Part shown: one piece after another, positions 1 through 11,370 of the stretch | Layout: each line of letters opens with the position of its first letter | Position numbering within the stretch: position 1 is the stretch's first letter | Assembly: GCA_026261815.1 (NCBI GenBank) | Contig: JAMPIT010000856.1 | Span: 11,640,001 to 11,704,000 of the forward strand | From: Monarcha castaneiventris obscurior | Lineage: Eukaryota; Chordata; Aves; Passeriformes; Monarchidae | Direction of reading: 5' to 3' | DNA length: 64,000 bases | The notes under the pieces: model-generated | Told to the model about the DNA's origin: nothing | What the model saw: the letters and a program-made list of their open reading frames with translations, nothing else | The model's database searches: none | Program-made: the position numbers and the translations under genes

Positions 1-484
1 CATTTTGCTCATTAGTGCTGCAAGGCACATGTGAGGAGTGTGTGGGTGGAGACTGTGCCTTGCTTTCAGGGGTCTTTTCTCTCTGCACCTGCTTTGGCCC
101 TATGGTGCCTTTATTTTGTGCCTTTGATGGGTGGCCTTCCCCAAGGAGAGGGATTCAGTCTCCATAGGGTTCCCTTCTTCTGCAAGACAGATTTCACTTA
201 TTCTCTCTTGCATGGTTGTGTAATGTTGAGAAATCTTGGTGATAGTTCCCAACTGTTTATTCTCCTCCCAAATGTTTATTCTCCTCTTACTCTAGCCTTG
301 TAATCAGTGCTTCTTCCATGTTTACTTTGGGCTTATGCCCTTCATTATCATCAAGAGAGGAGGACTAGGACTAGAAATGGAGTTGGATAGTGGTGAGTGC
401 CAGAGACGTTGGGCAATAAAGAGATTTTTATAAGATGAGGGTTGAAATTTCTTACCCAAAACCTGTCTGTGCTTCTTAATCCAG
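1..484 (+). other. MICALL2: MICALL2 upstream intron, partial
   Basis: This is the left edge of the window. It reads as intron leading to the acceptor at 483-484. No exon with a convincing acceptor, open frame and donor is visible. Confidence 0.5.
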
Positions 485-637
485 CTTCATCTGGTGGATT
501 CACGAAGAAGTTGTTGATTCCCAGCTCAGAGCTTATCAAGAGCTGTCAGAATTCAAAGCAAGACTGGAAAGATCCTGGAGGCTCTGCCAAGAAGAAGGAG
601 GAAGATGGCAACCAGCTGAAAACAAACACTGCTACGT
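485..637 (+). CDS. MICALL2: MICALL2 linker exon
   Basis: The acceptor is a pyrimidine-rich stretch ending in AG at 483-484 and the donor is GTAAGA at 638. The exon starts with two bases completing a codon, then 50 codons, then one base. That single T joins the two Ts opening the next exon to give Phe, so the phases agree across a 2.66 kb intron. It reads [19 protein letters not shown] and continues into a Lys/Glu-rich linker with no known fold. It is less certain than the bMERB exons because the linker is poorly conserved, but splice sites, open frame and phase all agree. Confidence 0.7.
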
Positions 638-3600
638 GTAAGATCTCTCTGCCTACTAAAGTCTCCTGTACTGTCAGGGAACAGTGTGAGTGGTCAGTAT
701 GGGATATGTGTCCCCAAGTTCTCTGTGGCTAACCCTGTGGCTGTTGTCATGGGGGGAAAATCCATGTAATTAATTTTTATTAGCCAGCTTGGCCTAAGCA
801 GGAAGAAGCAAGGCCAGAGAATTCAGTGGGAAAGGAAGAAATTGAAATAGGAATTTTTCAGGGTCACTGCCCTGTCATTCTTTAGACTTAGTGCTGTGAA
901 GAGGACCATCTCCTAATTCGGGGAACTGGGATCTAGCTGATGTCTCTGTTCCTCTTCAGTTGAGTGGCTTTAGGAAATAAAAGGAATGCAGAAAACTCTC
1001 ATCCAGAAACTCCAGCTGGTGGGACCCTCAGGAGCAGGAGCCAAGGCTGCTGTTTCTTGGATTTTCAAAGATGTCCTCACCAGTTTGTCCCTACTCTTAA
1101 TCCAGTTTCTTACTCCTGTTTGTTCAGCCACAGCTTTACTGTGCACCTCTCCTCCCTTGCCCTGTTATCCTTGCTCTGACATATCACACCACAATGCTAA
1201 TGACATTTTCTGGAACTAACCTGATGTTTGCTGCTGTCCTGATGTTTGCTCAGCCTCTTTGTCTCCCCTTTCCTTACCCCATCTAGCTGTGTCTTACCTG
1301 TCTGGAGTAGAAGATTCTCACAGCAGGGCTCAGTCCTGCCCCCTGTGTTAGTCTTGGAGCAAGCAGGATGGGTCCTGATGGCTCGATGGCCTCCTGCTTT
1401 ATTTTTTGTCAGCTGGTTCCAGCATTGTCCTTAGCCAGCATCTTTGACAGCTACCAAACATTCAAGCTCCAGTTGTGTTGTCTTTTTTAAAAGTTTGGTG
1501 TGCCTCCTTTGCCAGCATTTCCCCAAAACTTTGCACCTCCTCTCTCCACAGACTCAGCCCCAGGGTTCAGCATTAGTCTCTCCCAGGAAGTGAGCAGTTA
1601 AGATAAGGGAGGCCGGGTTTGTATCCACCTTTGGGAGGGCCATTGGGAAACCTTCCCAGCAGTCCCCCCACTTCCCCCGTGTGCCCAAGAGTGCCACCTG
1701 AAAGGCTGGTTCCTGCTGCTGCCACCGGGCAGGCTGTGGGTTAGACCCAGTGCTCCTCTGTGTAGATTTTTACCTCAGCACTCAGAGAGAGCTGTGAACA
1801 GTCAGCTGCTGTTCCTGCCCTCAGTCCTGGGGTTGTGGTGAGCGATGCAAGGTGAGCATTTCTGTAGATCATTCATTTTCTTTGGTGGTGTAGGTGGTGT
1901 TTTCTGTTGAGAAAGGAGGCTCCAGGGTTTTCCTGCCAACTGTCCTACTTCCAGCGTGCTGGCAAGCAGCCAAGCCATGCTGCATCTGCCAAGCCAGAAC
2001 CTGGGGATATCAGGGGAAATCAGATCCTGAGCTGGTCACAGGGTGTCATTTACAGGCTCTTCCCCTCCAGTGACCGTGGCCTTCTCACCCTCAGTGGTGC
2101 AGCTTTCTGCCTGGGGGCTGCAGAGCCCACTCGGAAGGAGCCCAGAGATTCAGGACTGAGCTGGGAGAGGGAAGTGTTGTTTAGGCAGACAGCTCGAGGC
2201 AGGCCAAGTCCCTCTTGGAGGAACCTTTAAGAGAAGTGTGAGTTGCAGGCAGTGCACAGGGCAGCAAACCAGCAGCATCCAGAGGGAAGAGATCCCTGAT
2301 GGAGGCCAGCACTGCAGGAACAGCACAGCCACATCCAGCATCTTTCCTTTCGCACTCTTCCTAGAAAGCACAGCAGAGTGAGGGCTGGGAAACTGGAGAG
2401 CTGTCCTTGAGCTCTTCCTGAGCTGCCAGAGACTCTCAGGAGGCTCCCCTCGTCTGTCTGTCCTGTCTTTCTCCTTGTGTGTGCTGAGCCTGCATCGCTG
2501 CTGCCTTTGTTACAGCCGTGCTCTTTTGATAGTAGAGTTTTCCTTCCTTATCACATCATCCACGTACGCCTCTGTTCTCTCTCTGTGGTAATTATCCAGC
2601 CCAGCCCCTCAGGTATCCAAATACCTCACCCTCTTCTGTAGTTATCCTTGCAGCACAGTTGGGCAGAGGAAGCTGAGGCACAGTGGAACAAATACACATT
2701 GCTTAAGGATTGATTTTAATAGGTGTCCAGGGCCTAAATAATGCTGTGTAGTGGGGCCTAAGGGACTTCTCACCTAGGAAGTGTTTTGTGGGAGGAATTG
2801 AACCTTAGTTTCCTGAGATTTACACTGAGGTCCCCTAGACCATCTTTGTTTCATCAGTATTTACTGATGCTCCCTTTTAAAAGAGCACTACATCTTGGTG
2901 TTTCCTGTGACAGTAACCCAGTCTTTCTGTGCTATCCTTTGGAAGCTTAGTAAGGGACTTACAAATATCTTTGTATTTTAACAAGATAGTGAAGGAACAT
3001 GGAAGTGAATATTCTTGGGTGGAGGTTCCAAAGTCACACCTGAATCAGGTGACTGTCTATACCCTGGGGATGAAAGCAGCAACCTGTGGCCTGAATGACC
3101 AGCCACAAGGAGTAAATCAGGCTGTGAGGATGTGGCTCTTATTTTGGTGAGGCATGTGGATGCATGTGTATCATCTGTGGCCTCTGTTGGGTAGCTGGGA
3201 CCTGTTGTGCTCTGGTGATGTAGGCACTGTCCCACACCATAAAATTATTTAGAGGTTGTTGTGACATTCTTTTTTTTTTTTTTCTCCCTTCTAGTTAAAC
3301 TCCCTGTCCAAAAAAGCAAAGACAAGCTTCAAGTGATGTCCCCAACCAAGGTATGGCTGGAAAGCAGGTGTAAGGGGAGCAGGCTGGGGTTGTTGGATGT
3401 CCTTCTGGGGTGCTTGTCCAGATATATCTAAGTTTATATCTGAGGTCACTGAGCTGTATTTTGTCCTACATTTTCTTTCCTAGCTGCACCCAGACTACCT
3501 CCCTGAGGAGAAAATCCAGGAGAAGGTTCAAGACATCGAGAAGCAGCTGGATGAACTGGAATTGAAAGGAGTGGATCTGGAGAAGCAGCTGCGTGCCTGC

Positions 3601-6216
3601 GAGGGAGGTAAAGCAGCCCTGGTGCCAGCTCTGCTGTGCTGGGGAGGTGTGAGGCTCATCTCCTACCCCTGGGCACTCTTGGCTCCGTTTTTAGGAGCTC
3701 AGGCCACATGTGAGACACCAGGTTGCCAGAGGTACCTGCTATACAAAGATAAAGCCCAGGGAGTTTTGAACCTTCTGTGGCTGTTTCGTAAGGTATTTTA
3801 TGAGCAAGGTCTTGTGTTAATTTGGCTGAGGATCAGGGAGTTGTGGGAGTGGAAGGCCACTGTTGAGCTGGCTTTTGGATTCCAAGCCAGGCTGGCCATC
3901 ATGGCTGGCTCCAGTTTCTCAGGGTTTAGTGGGGTCATGCAGAGGGGCAGAGTTGAGGCAGCCGTGTGGAAGGTGAGCTGGGTGTCCTGTAGCAGAGTAT
4001 CCATGAGCAGCTTCCTTGCATCCCTTGTACCCAGGAGTTCCAAAGATCTCCTGTTTTCACTTGCCTGGGGCTCATACAAGTCATCCTAAGCTCTCCCTCA
4101 AGAGATTGTGTGTTTGAGACAGGGGGGCTGAACTGATGCAGCTTTTTGCCCTTTGTCTCCTCTGCAGATGAGTCCGAGGATGCCCTTATGGTGGATTGGT
4201 TCAAACTGATCCATGAGAAACAGCTGCTGCTGAGGCAGGAATCAGAGCTGATGTACAAGTGAGTACAACCAGAAATTCACCTGTGAGCAGTGAAGGAGAG
4301 GGAGTGTGGCAGCCCAAAAAAGGGATGTGCCAATTGGTGGGATGAGAAGGGTGGAGGATGTCTCTGGGAGAACTGCCAGCATCATGATGTGTTAGCTGGT
4401 GGGCCTTTGAGCACCCAGGCTCTGTGAGCAGCTTGTGAGGAGGGAAACTTCAGAAATGTGATGGAGGAAGATTTCCCCTGACCCATCACCCCCTGCCCAG
4501 GTGGTGGGCAACACAGAGATGAGGCTTTAGCATGATAGGAGCGGGATCCAACCCTGGGGCATGGCAGGGCAGTAACTCATCACTTCTGTCATTCCTTCCA
4601 GGATGAAGCAGCAGAACCTGGAGGAGCAGCAGTGGAATATCGAGATGGAGCTGCGACGCCTCATGAGCAAACCAGGTAAGGACTGGCCACACTGGGAGTC
4701 CTGCTGGCCCCAGGAGCCTCTGCTTTGTGTGCCAGCCCTGGGGTGCCCTTCAGATCTGAAGGCACTGCCAGGGGTTGTGGGTGCACTGTGGCTGTCCCCT
4801 GCCATGTGAGATGTTACTCCCTGTAACATCCAAGCTGCCTCAGCTTTGTCAGGGAGGCAGGATGTGCCCCTGAGTGTGAGGATAATAAAATCAGGCTTGC
4901 TGGAGCAGGGAGGAGGCAGGAGCCACTGTGGGAAGGTAGCTGTGAGATGGGCTTCCCTTGTCTTGTGCAGAGGATCTGAAGACGCCCAGGGAGAAGGAGC
5001 AAGAGAAGGAGCTGCTGGAGTCATACCTAAACACAGTCAATGACCGGAATAATATTGTGGATTGCCTGGATGAGGACAGACTCAGGTGAGGGCCCTCAGA
5101 TGGTGGAAAGTGAGCCAACACTGTTGTATCTCCACTGCTGCCCTGGTTGCAGGGGTGGATGAGTGGCTGTCGTCCAGACTTCTGCTCCATGAGAGATGGG
5201 TGGTCACCTGTCATCGACCATCTTGTCCCAAATGCTGCAGTCTTTGCATCCTTGGCAGCTGTTGGAAAGAGATCAGGACCACAGCCCTGTTCACTGCTCT
5301 CTCAAGCTCAAGCTGCTGTGGGAACAAGGGCTGTGGAAATGTGGAATGCGGGGGAAGAGAGGGAGAGGCTGGAGATGGGGAGGCTGGAGGCAGTATGGGA
5401 GATGCAGGAGGAATCTGGGAGCATGAAGTCAGGAATGTGCTCGTCTGCTGCAGCAAGTGAAGGAGCAACTGTAGCCAAGAACTGGATCCTTCCCAAGTTC
5501 AAAGGAAGACTGCTGTGTCAAGTAGCTGGATTTGTGCCTCCTGATGCTGAGAACAGCCTCCATTTCTTGACCTCAGAGCACCAACTCCTGCTTGTGGGTT
5601 CTAGTACTGCCCAGGACGAGGTGGTGACAGCAGTGTGCCTGTCCCTGATGGCAATGAGCACCTCTGTAGCACCCCGGGCTACTGTGTCTCAACTTCATTC
5701 ATCTCCTCGGGTGTGGTGGTGTCTCACCACCCCATGAACTCGCATGATTCATCAGCCAGCTGGGACATGGTCTGGAAATCCCCCAACAGGCCCTTGCTTC
5801 CAAGGGAACCAGATGGAATCTGCTAATGTCTAATACTCTTTAACTGTAGGGTTTTTTCCTGCAGCCTTCCCAGGATATGCTGTGGAGGTTGGTCATTTCT
5901 TATGGGGGGAATAAGAGCAGTATTTGCATGGGTTTTGGTGTCTACCAGCTTGTCATGAACACAGCAAAGTTTTCTAATACCATGCTGTTCCATTACAGAG
6001 AGAAAGAGGAAGACCAGATGTTGGCAGACATGATACAGAGGTTGGGTAAGGGCCCTTTCTTCTCTTACAGAGCAGCACTGGGGGGCACTGGGGCTGTGGG
6101 TCTCAACCTGCTCTGTGTCTGCTCCTTCTCCTGCAGATGGATCTCTTGAGAGCCACGAGGCAGAGAGGAAGAAGAACAAGTTCCGCTTGTCCAAAATATG
6201 GAAGCAGAAAAAATAG
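485..6216 (+). CDS. MICALL2: MICAL-like protein 2 (probable), C-terminal part, eight exons
   Basis: Joining exons 485-637, 3295-3350, 3484-3607, 4168-4258, 4602-4675, 4971-5085, 5999-6045 and 6137-6216 gives one frame of 245 residues ending at the stop 6214-6216. The gene continues to the left of the window, so the calponin-homology and LIM domains expected in this family are not seen. Visible residues 1-69 are a low-complexity linker rich in Lys and Ser. Residues from about 70 form the coiled, charged bMERB domain, with family hallmarks such as [20 protein letters not shown] and [14 protein letters not shown]. The protein ends in a basic tail ([12 protein letters not shown]). In this family bMERB binds GTP-loaded Rab8, Rab10, Rab13 or Rab35, linking endocytic recycling and tight-junction traffic to actin. 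The paralogue MICALL1 has a similar tail. I prefer MICALL2 because a long desert follows the gene. The family assignment is firm; the paralogue is inferred. Confidence 0.8.
638..3294 (+). other. MICALL2: MICALL2 intron, 2.66 kb
   Basis: The intron begins GTAAGA and ends with a long T/C tract and AG at 3293-3294. I see no further exon with matching phase. Short open frames inside lack good splice flanks. A weak word resembling the antisense of a MIR-type SINE (a TGAGGCACAG run near 2670) is too short to call. Confidence 0.6.
3295..3350 (+). CDS. MICALL2: MICALL2 exon before the bMERB domain
   Basis: This 56-nt exon lies between a strong polypyrimidine acceptor (AG at 3293-3294) and the donor GTATGG at 3351. 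Two bases finish a codon begun at 637, followed by [18 protein letters not shown]. It ends on a codon boundary and is a basic linker leading into the Rab-binding domain. Confidence 0.78.
3484..3607 (+). CDS. MICALL2: MICALL2 bMERB domain exon 1
   Basis: The acceptor AG is at 3482-3483 and the donor GTAAAG at 3608. It encodes the first bMERB helix, starting [20 protein letters not shown] and continuing through [20 protein letters not shown]. The heptad-like Leu/Glu/Lys spacing fits the helical bMERB fold. One base is left over and combines with the next exon to give Asp. Confidence 0.9.
4168..4258 (+). CDS. MICALL2: MICALL2 bMERB domain exon 2
   Basis: The acceptor is CTCTGCAG ending at 4167 and the donor GTGAGT at 4259. 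It encodes the most diagnostic part of the domain: [20 protein letters not shown], then a Leu/Arg stretch and ESELMY. In MICAL-family proteins this segment forms the middle of the domain that contacts Rab GTPases. Confidence 0.92.
4602..4675 (+). CDS. MICALL2: MICALL2 bMERB domain exon 3
   Basis: The acceptor CCTTCCAG ends at 4601 and the donor GTAAGG is at 4676. The first base completes Lys, then [20 protein letters not shown] and MSKP. It is an amphipathic helix that continues the bMERB domain. Confidence 0.92.
4971..5085 (+). CDS. MICALL2: MICALL2 bMERB domain exon 4
   Basis: The acceptor TTGTGCAG ends at 4970 and the donor GTGAGG is at 5086. It reads [20 protein letters not shown] followed by [19 protein letters not shown]. 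The NTVNDR...VD.LDEDRLR motif is typical of the MICAL-like subgroup and differs from the EMLEVVEQRD type of MICAL1-3, which supports a MICALL rather than a MICAL identity. Confidence 0.92.
5086..5998 (+). other. MICALL2: MICALL2 intron, 913 bp
   Basis: This is a GT/AG intron between two bMERB exons. Long open frames run through it (for example 5147-5737), but they have no splice logic of their own and no recognisable domain. I read them as chance. Confidence 0.8.
5999..6045 (+). CDS. MICALL2: MICALL2 bMERB domain exon 5
   Basis: This 47-nt exon follows an acceptor ending TTACAG at 5998 and precedes the donor GTAAGG at 6046. It completes the Arg codon, then [15 protein letters not shown], the end of the last bMERB helix. 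Confidence 0.9.
6137..6216 (+). CDS. MICALL2: MICALL2 terminal coding exon
   Basis: The acceptor CTCCTGCAG ends at 6136. It encodes [20 protein letters not shown] then IWKQKK and TAG at 6214-6216. The basic, aromatic tail follows directly after the bMERB helix and closes the protein. The preceding intron is only 91 bp, compact even for a bird. Confidence 0.9.
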
Positions 6217-7461
6217 GAGTACAGCTCAGGAGCTTGATGTTCCTTTTTTCCAGTGGCCCAGAGAGACCCATCAAAGGTGTGGTCTTTCCTCAGTGCTGCT
6301 TTCCTGGAGCTGTGCAGGACTGTGAGAGGCTCCTCTGCTCCCTGACGTGCAGACTGCAGGTTTGCTACCAAAAGGACAGTGTGAATCCCCCCTGGTGCCA
6401 GCATGGGGCCCAAGGATACCTTTCCCAGCACATGGACTTTTAAAGACTGTTTTCCTTCTTTGGCTCTGGGTCAGAGCTGGTTCAGCCTTGCTGGCAGCTC
6501 AGGAGGGCAGAGCTCAGTTTGCCCACCCAGTCCTGAATGCAGGAGCACGGCCCTGCAGGGCAGCCCGTGGTGGCCCATACCTGTCAGCACTTGCAGCCAG
6601 GACACTGCGCCAGGCTCTGGAAGGGCCTCTGTCCCTTCTTTCCCCCTCTCTGCTTGTGCTCTGGCTCTTTGGCCAGGATCGGAGCTGGAGAGAGGGAGAT
6701 GCTACAGGGCAAGAGGGATTGATGGTTTCCCTCTTATCACACCAGTGTAAACTGCAGGCTCCGTGTTTGGGGGGAGCAGGGAGCAGAACCACCTCTGTGT
6801 CTGTGGCGTGGGATGTTCTCAACCCACAGCAGTTTCAGCAATAGTCATTTGTTTCCAGACCTCTTTTGGAAGTTGCTGTAGGCTGATTTCTCAAAGCCAT
6901 GAGGGGCTGCTCACTGCTTCATTCCCTCTGTGGGGGAGATTTGTAGCCTCCTTATTTCTCTGTCTGCTCAGTGAAGCAGGGTTTTCGTTGTCTGTGGCCT
7001 GTCCTGATGAAAATGAACAGAACTCTTGTTTCAATAACCGGGTGCTAACTGGGAGCACAAGGGAATTCACGGGTTCACCTCACCCCTGAGTCTTCTGCAT
7101 GGGGCCAATGTTTCAGTTCCTGAGCTCTGTCCCTGGACAGCCAGTGCCCTCAAGTGGTGCCGTGGCTCACCTGGGCGAGACCAGGAGTGTAGGAGCAGGT
7201 CCTGGGCTGTTGCAGGGAGCCTTTCCTCTCTGGCAGTGCCTGCAGCCTGGGTGCACCCTCCCTTCCCAGTCAGCCTGGGGAGCAGGGATGGGGACAGCCA
7301 TGGAAAGAGCAGATTAATTCACGATGCCTCTGGTCTGTGTGGACCTCCTCCCTCCACGCCAGGTTTCTCGGGGTGCTGTTGCCCCGCAGGAGCAGGGATT
7401 TTGCTGGAGGAGGTTCGCTCCCGCTGTGCCGGCGGCAGAGCAGGGGCGATGCGTCCCTTTC

Positions 7462-7475
7462 CCACGAGGTGGCAG
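7462..7475 (+). promoter_or_regulatory. Candidate CTCF site, forward orientation
   Basis: The word CCACGAGGTGGCAG fits the vertebrate CTCF core CCASYAGRKGGCRS at all but one position. It lies in a small CpG-rich patch at the border between the gene and the desert, where a boundary element would be plausible. Binding is inferred from the motif only. Confidence 0.45.
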
Positions 7476-7597
7476 TGGGACTCTCCGGCCGGGGCAGGGA
7501 TGTGCTCGGGGTGGGACCCGGTGCCCGAGGGGCTTCCTGGTGCCCACAGTGGATGCACAAGTGGTGGAACACTCCATACCTGCGTATGCTTTTGCCC

Positions 7598-7603
7598 AAT
7601 AAA
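7598..7603 (+). terminator. MICALL2: MICALL2 polyadenylation signal AATAAA
   Basis: A canonical hexamer lies about 1.38 kb after the stop, followed by a G/T-rich element. A second AATAAA at 8218-8223 could serve a longer minor transcript. Confidence 0.7.
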
Positions 7604-7620
7604 GAATTGCTGGAGCAAAT

Positions 7621-9882
7621 CTCAGCATTGCACTGTGATTTTGGGATACTGGGGGGATGGCTGTCCTGTGAGCACTGACAGTCCCTCTCTGGAGCTTGGT
7701 GTACCTGTGATGGAGCAACTTCCTTGCCCAGAGCCTGCAGGACACCTGCACATCCTGGGGAGCAGTGGCACCGAGGGGTTTTTCACTGATTTTGTTTAGG
7801 TGTCAAACTCGCCCCTGCTCTCAGGTAAATGCAATTCCCTCCTTGCTGCTTTAGCATCCCACACATCCCAAAGCCTGTGGGGTCCCAGCCTGGCCAGCAG
7901 ATGTGGGAGAGACAAGAGGCAGAGCTTGTCCTGCCAGAGCTGAGCCATGGCATTGGTGACCTGAGTGGCAGAACCGTGGTGTCTCTGAGTAAAAGGCTGA
8001 TGGAGGCTCTGCCACCACGCTCTGCTCCATGGGCTCACCCAGAGGGCAAGACAGACTGGTTTGTGGGGAGGTGCTGACCACAGGGGCTGGCATGCTGGGC
8101 CTTGCCATCTTGGTCTGCTTGTCAGGAAGCTCTCTCTTTCCTGGGGCTCTGTGTAAACATGAGGGGAGGAAGGAAGGCCCCTCTTCTAGACCTGGGCAGT
8201 AGCAGTGAATCCCCAGAAATAAACCTGCCTTTGTGGGCTGCCAGCTGAGAGGAAGGGAGCTGAAACCACTGCTGCTGAAGGAGAGGAACACCTTTCCTGA
8301 TGAGCTGTCCCAGGCTGTCATTATTGCTGGGCTTTCATCTTTTCAGGCTGTGATTCTCCAGCCTCAAGAAGTTTAGTCTGCATGGATCTGGAGGATGGTA
8401 GCAGCATCATCCAAACTCATCCAATCCTTCCCTCTCCAGCCTTCACCCACCTTGAAGACAGGCAGGAAATGGGCCTGTGCAGGAATGTGATAGCAAAGTG
8501 CTTCAACAACAACCCCAGGGCCCTGTGGTGGCAGTGGCTGGACCTGCTGTAGGGTTTGCTTCTGTGAGAAGGCCAACTGCTGCCAGCCAGCAGCGGGGGC
8601 ACACCTGCTAGCCGCATGCTCCACACACAGGTTTTGAAGGGAAAACTGCTCCTTCTCCCATCTGGAGTCTGTCTGAGATGGCAGCCATGGTGTAGGGGGT
8701 GTGAGGCTCATGTGGGAATGCTGTGTGGGTTTAAAAAGGTTTAAATGGTCTCTAGGTAGAAAGATACTGGGAGTGGGAGCGGAGACAGGACCCAGCCTGC
8801 CTCACCTTGCTGCTGGGAATGGGAGGAGATGGGCTGGTGTGAGGCTGACTGCAAGAATGACCTCAGTTATTTCTCCACAAGAGGTGAGAGGGTTAATAGT
8901 GGAGTAGTGATCCAAACACATCCTGCTCAGAGCCCCAAACTCTTGTCTGTGTTGATGGAATGCTGTGTGGCTGTATCCAGGGCACACTAATACAACCTGT
9001 CCCACAGCTCCTGCACACCCTGACAACTGCTGATGGTGACCATGAGGATGACCCAGCTCTTTCCTCCTTCCTCTGCCTTGAATTTGGGACTCATAGGATT
9101 TGCAATTCCACCATTCTCTTAATCCAATGCTTGAAACGAGCCCTAGAAGAACTAAGCTGTTGGCTAAGGTGGAGAAAGGGAATGGCTTTCCTCCAGCTGG
9201 CTGCTTTTAGCTGAGCTGATTCCCCTGCCTGACCCCTGTTTGCTCTCCTGGCACAAGCTGCTTTGCTCACCCCGTGGAAGTGCTCCAGAAGGCAAAGCAA
9301 GAGGATTTGGCCTTCGGACTGAGCAGGAAGGGAGGTGTTGGGAAACCAGCTCTCGACTGCCTCTCCACAGTGGTCACCCCTGAGTAATTAGGCAATCCAG
9401 ACACCCTCCTGTAACCGAATGGGAATCAAATTCCTCTCCCTTCTCCATGAGAAAGGGCTGTTTGTGCTCTGCTCCAGCCCCACCAGACGCCGAGCCCCGA
9501 GGTCAGGCTGGCAGGGGGTTGACAGATACATTGCTGTGTGCATGTGGGTGTCTGCATTTCGGTGATGACTGAGAGCTTAATTACTCTTCTAGGTCAGCTG
9601 CTTCGCTTCCAAAATGGTTTTGAGGGGGCTGAGCTTCCTGCTCATTTCCTGACGGCCTCCAGTCGGGTTCGTGGCCTCACCAGCTCCTGGATACCTGGAG
9701 TGCCACCACTGCTTTCTTTGTAGCTGAAGAGGGGTGTGGGGGCTGTACAGGGCCTGGGGGCTGCACCCCTAAGCCTCTGCCATTTAGGGAGCTCTTGGGG
9801 ATCCTCCTGCAGGTTTGGGGTGATGGGGAAGCGGCTGCTGGCTCCATCACTTCCAGACTTGCAGATGAAGCTGTGACTAGGC

Positions 9883-9885
<3 letters not shown>
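7621..9885. other. Intergenic, no gene seen
   Basis: This is the first part of the desert. It has a second AATAAA (8218) that might extend the MICALL2 UTR, and otherwise unremarkable mid-GC sequence. No open frame with domain content or splice logic is visible. Confidence 0.6.

Positions 9886-9920
<35 letters not shown>
9886..9920. repeat. (TG)n microsatellite
   Basis: About 17 uninterrupted TG units. It lies just before a TAAT-rich island and is likely polymorphic. Confidence 0.95.
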
Positions 9921-9924
<4 letters not shown>

Positions 9925-9934
9925 CTCTCTCTTC

Positions 9935-10095
9935 TGCCGTTTTCTTTAATTACAATCTCCGAGGTAATTTCTGACGCATCATTAACAGTTCTGAGTAAAC
10001 AAGGGGAATTCTCCAAATTATTTGCCATGAGCACAAAGGGAAATCGACTTTCATCGTCTCCCTCTTCATCCAAGGAAGAAGCTGATCTGCAGTGA
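9935..10095. promoter_or_regulatory. Candidate conserved noncoding element
   Basis: An AT-rich island beginning TTTAATTACAATC and containing GAGGTAATTTC, CATCATTAACAG and CAAATTATTTGCC, with several homeodomain TAAT cores. No coding potential is evident. The regulatory role is inferred from composition and context. Confidence 0.45.
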
Positions 10096-10854
10096 GCTTG
10101 GGAAGAGAGTGTTGTGGCTGCCCTCTGAAGCTTTGGGTCTATTTGAGACAGAGCAGCAGCACATCCAGCTTTTCCAGCTGACTGAGGCCAATTCTGCCCA
10201 CAGCTTTTTGTCCTCACTGCTGAGTGAAGTGGCTGGAACTTGTCACCATTGCAACTGTACATGCAATGGTGTACAGTGCTCACGAGAGCTCTGGGTGCTG
10301 CCTTTGAGTGTCCACCTCCTGTTTCCAGCTGGATGAATCGGAATGTGAGCTGCTCAGGAGATGGGACAGTCTAAAAGCATCCTCAGGGCTGTGTCTCAGC
10401 TCAGAAGCTGGTCTTGGCTGTTGGGTTGAAAGGTAATACGTGAGACCAGCATGGATTTAGGGAGGGAAAGAAGGAGCACTGATAGAGACAGTGAAGGGTT
10501 GGCGAGGGAAGGAAGGAGCAATGGCACAGAGGATCTTGGAGCCCAGGGAAGTGGGTCTGGTCCACAGCAAGAACTCACAGGGACGCTGGTGTGGCCTGTG
10601 AGAGCCACAAACACACCTGGCAGCCGGGGTGGCTGGAGAGGAGGTGGCTGGAGAGCACGGCCTTGCTGGGAGTCCATGGGAGAGCATTCCAGCCTGGCAC
10701 AGGGCTCAAGGGAAAGGGGCCTCGTCAGAGGGGCAGCACGTGGAGCTCAGGGCAGGCAGTGCCTCCGCTGGGGCATCCCTACCCCTGCCCTGCTCCCACA
10801 GCCCCTTCACCCAGGCTCTGGCACGGTGGCAAAGCGGCTGCGGCAGCAGCCCAG

Positions 10855-11370
10855 GGAGCGAAGGTTATTTATATTCATGCTGCAGCTCTGCCAGCCGTGA
10901 CTCTGTTATCTGCCATGCATGAATATTATTTGAATACGGAGTTTGTCGTGACTATTCTTCCGCGTGAAACGAGGGATTTGCTGTGGGATGGGAGCCCTCC
11001 CTCTGGCTGTCAGTCAGGAGGGGTTTCCTTTTCCTGTCTCGTTGGAAGCCGCGTCCCCAGCAAGGTGAGACAGTGGACACTTTTTCTCTTGTTAATATCC
11101 ATGTCTAATCTCCTCTCAGAGGGGCCCTTTGTCCTAGACTGTAGCCAAGATGAGTAATTCAGGGATAGATGAGACGCTATAATTGGTTTGTGACAAATTA
11201 AAACATTTTTCCTTCGGAGCTGAGAGCAGGACTGTGGTCTGGAGCTGTCAAGCGTCACAGGGGAGGGCGATTTTCGGAGTAAGCGCATTGCAAATTGGCT
11301 CCAGATATGCCTTGGAGTCTGAAATTAAACTCCAGCTGGTGACTCTTCTCAGTTGGGGTTTTATTTTAGG
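10855..11370. promoter_or_regulatory. Candidate conserved noncoding element, large
   Basis: A block of about 500 bp mixes AT-rich words (GAATATTATTTGAATAC, GCTATAATTGG, CAAATTAAAAC, GAAATTAAAC) with GATA-type words (TTATCT, AGATAG) and scattered CpGs that have escaped decay (TTCCGCGTG, CAAGCGTCAC, TAAGCGCATTG). Retained CpGs outside an island suggest constraint or low methylation. It is one of the better enhancer candidates here. Confidence 0.5.

Larger units (their letters stand above)
6217..7620 (+). other. MICALL2: MICALL2 3' untranslated region
   Basis: About 1.4 kb of noncoding sequence runs from the TAG to just past the AATAAA at 7598-7603. A T/G-rich stretch (TGTGATTTTGGG) lies about 30 bases further on, as expected downstream of a cleavage site. 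It carries a CpG-rich patch (7350-7560) with a CTCF-like word. The exact end is inferred. Confidence 0.7.

Noticed and set aside
2655..2700. MIR-like antisense word in the MICALL2 intron
   Set aside because: Only one block (GCTGAGGCACAG) is recognisable, too short to call a SINE.
3562..4089. Open frame of 175 codons starting in a MICALL2 exon
   Set aside because: It is exon 3484-3607 read through its donor into the intron. The true frame leaves at 3607.
5147..5737. Open frame of 196 codons in the plus strand
   Set aside because: It lies inside the MICALL2 intron 5086-5998, without flanking splice sites in phase.
8570..8605. CTCF-like CCAGCAGCGGGGGCAC
   Set aside because: It has an extra base within the core compared with the consensus.
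9642..10283. Open frame of 213 codons on the minus strand
   Set aside because: It includes the TG microsatellite translated as Thr-His repeats and overlaps a noncoding island.
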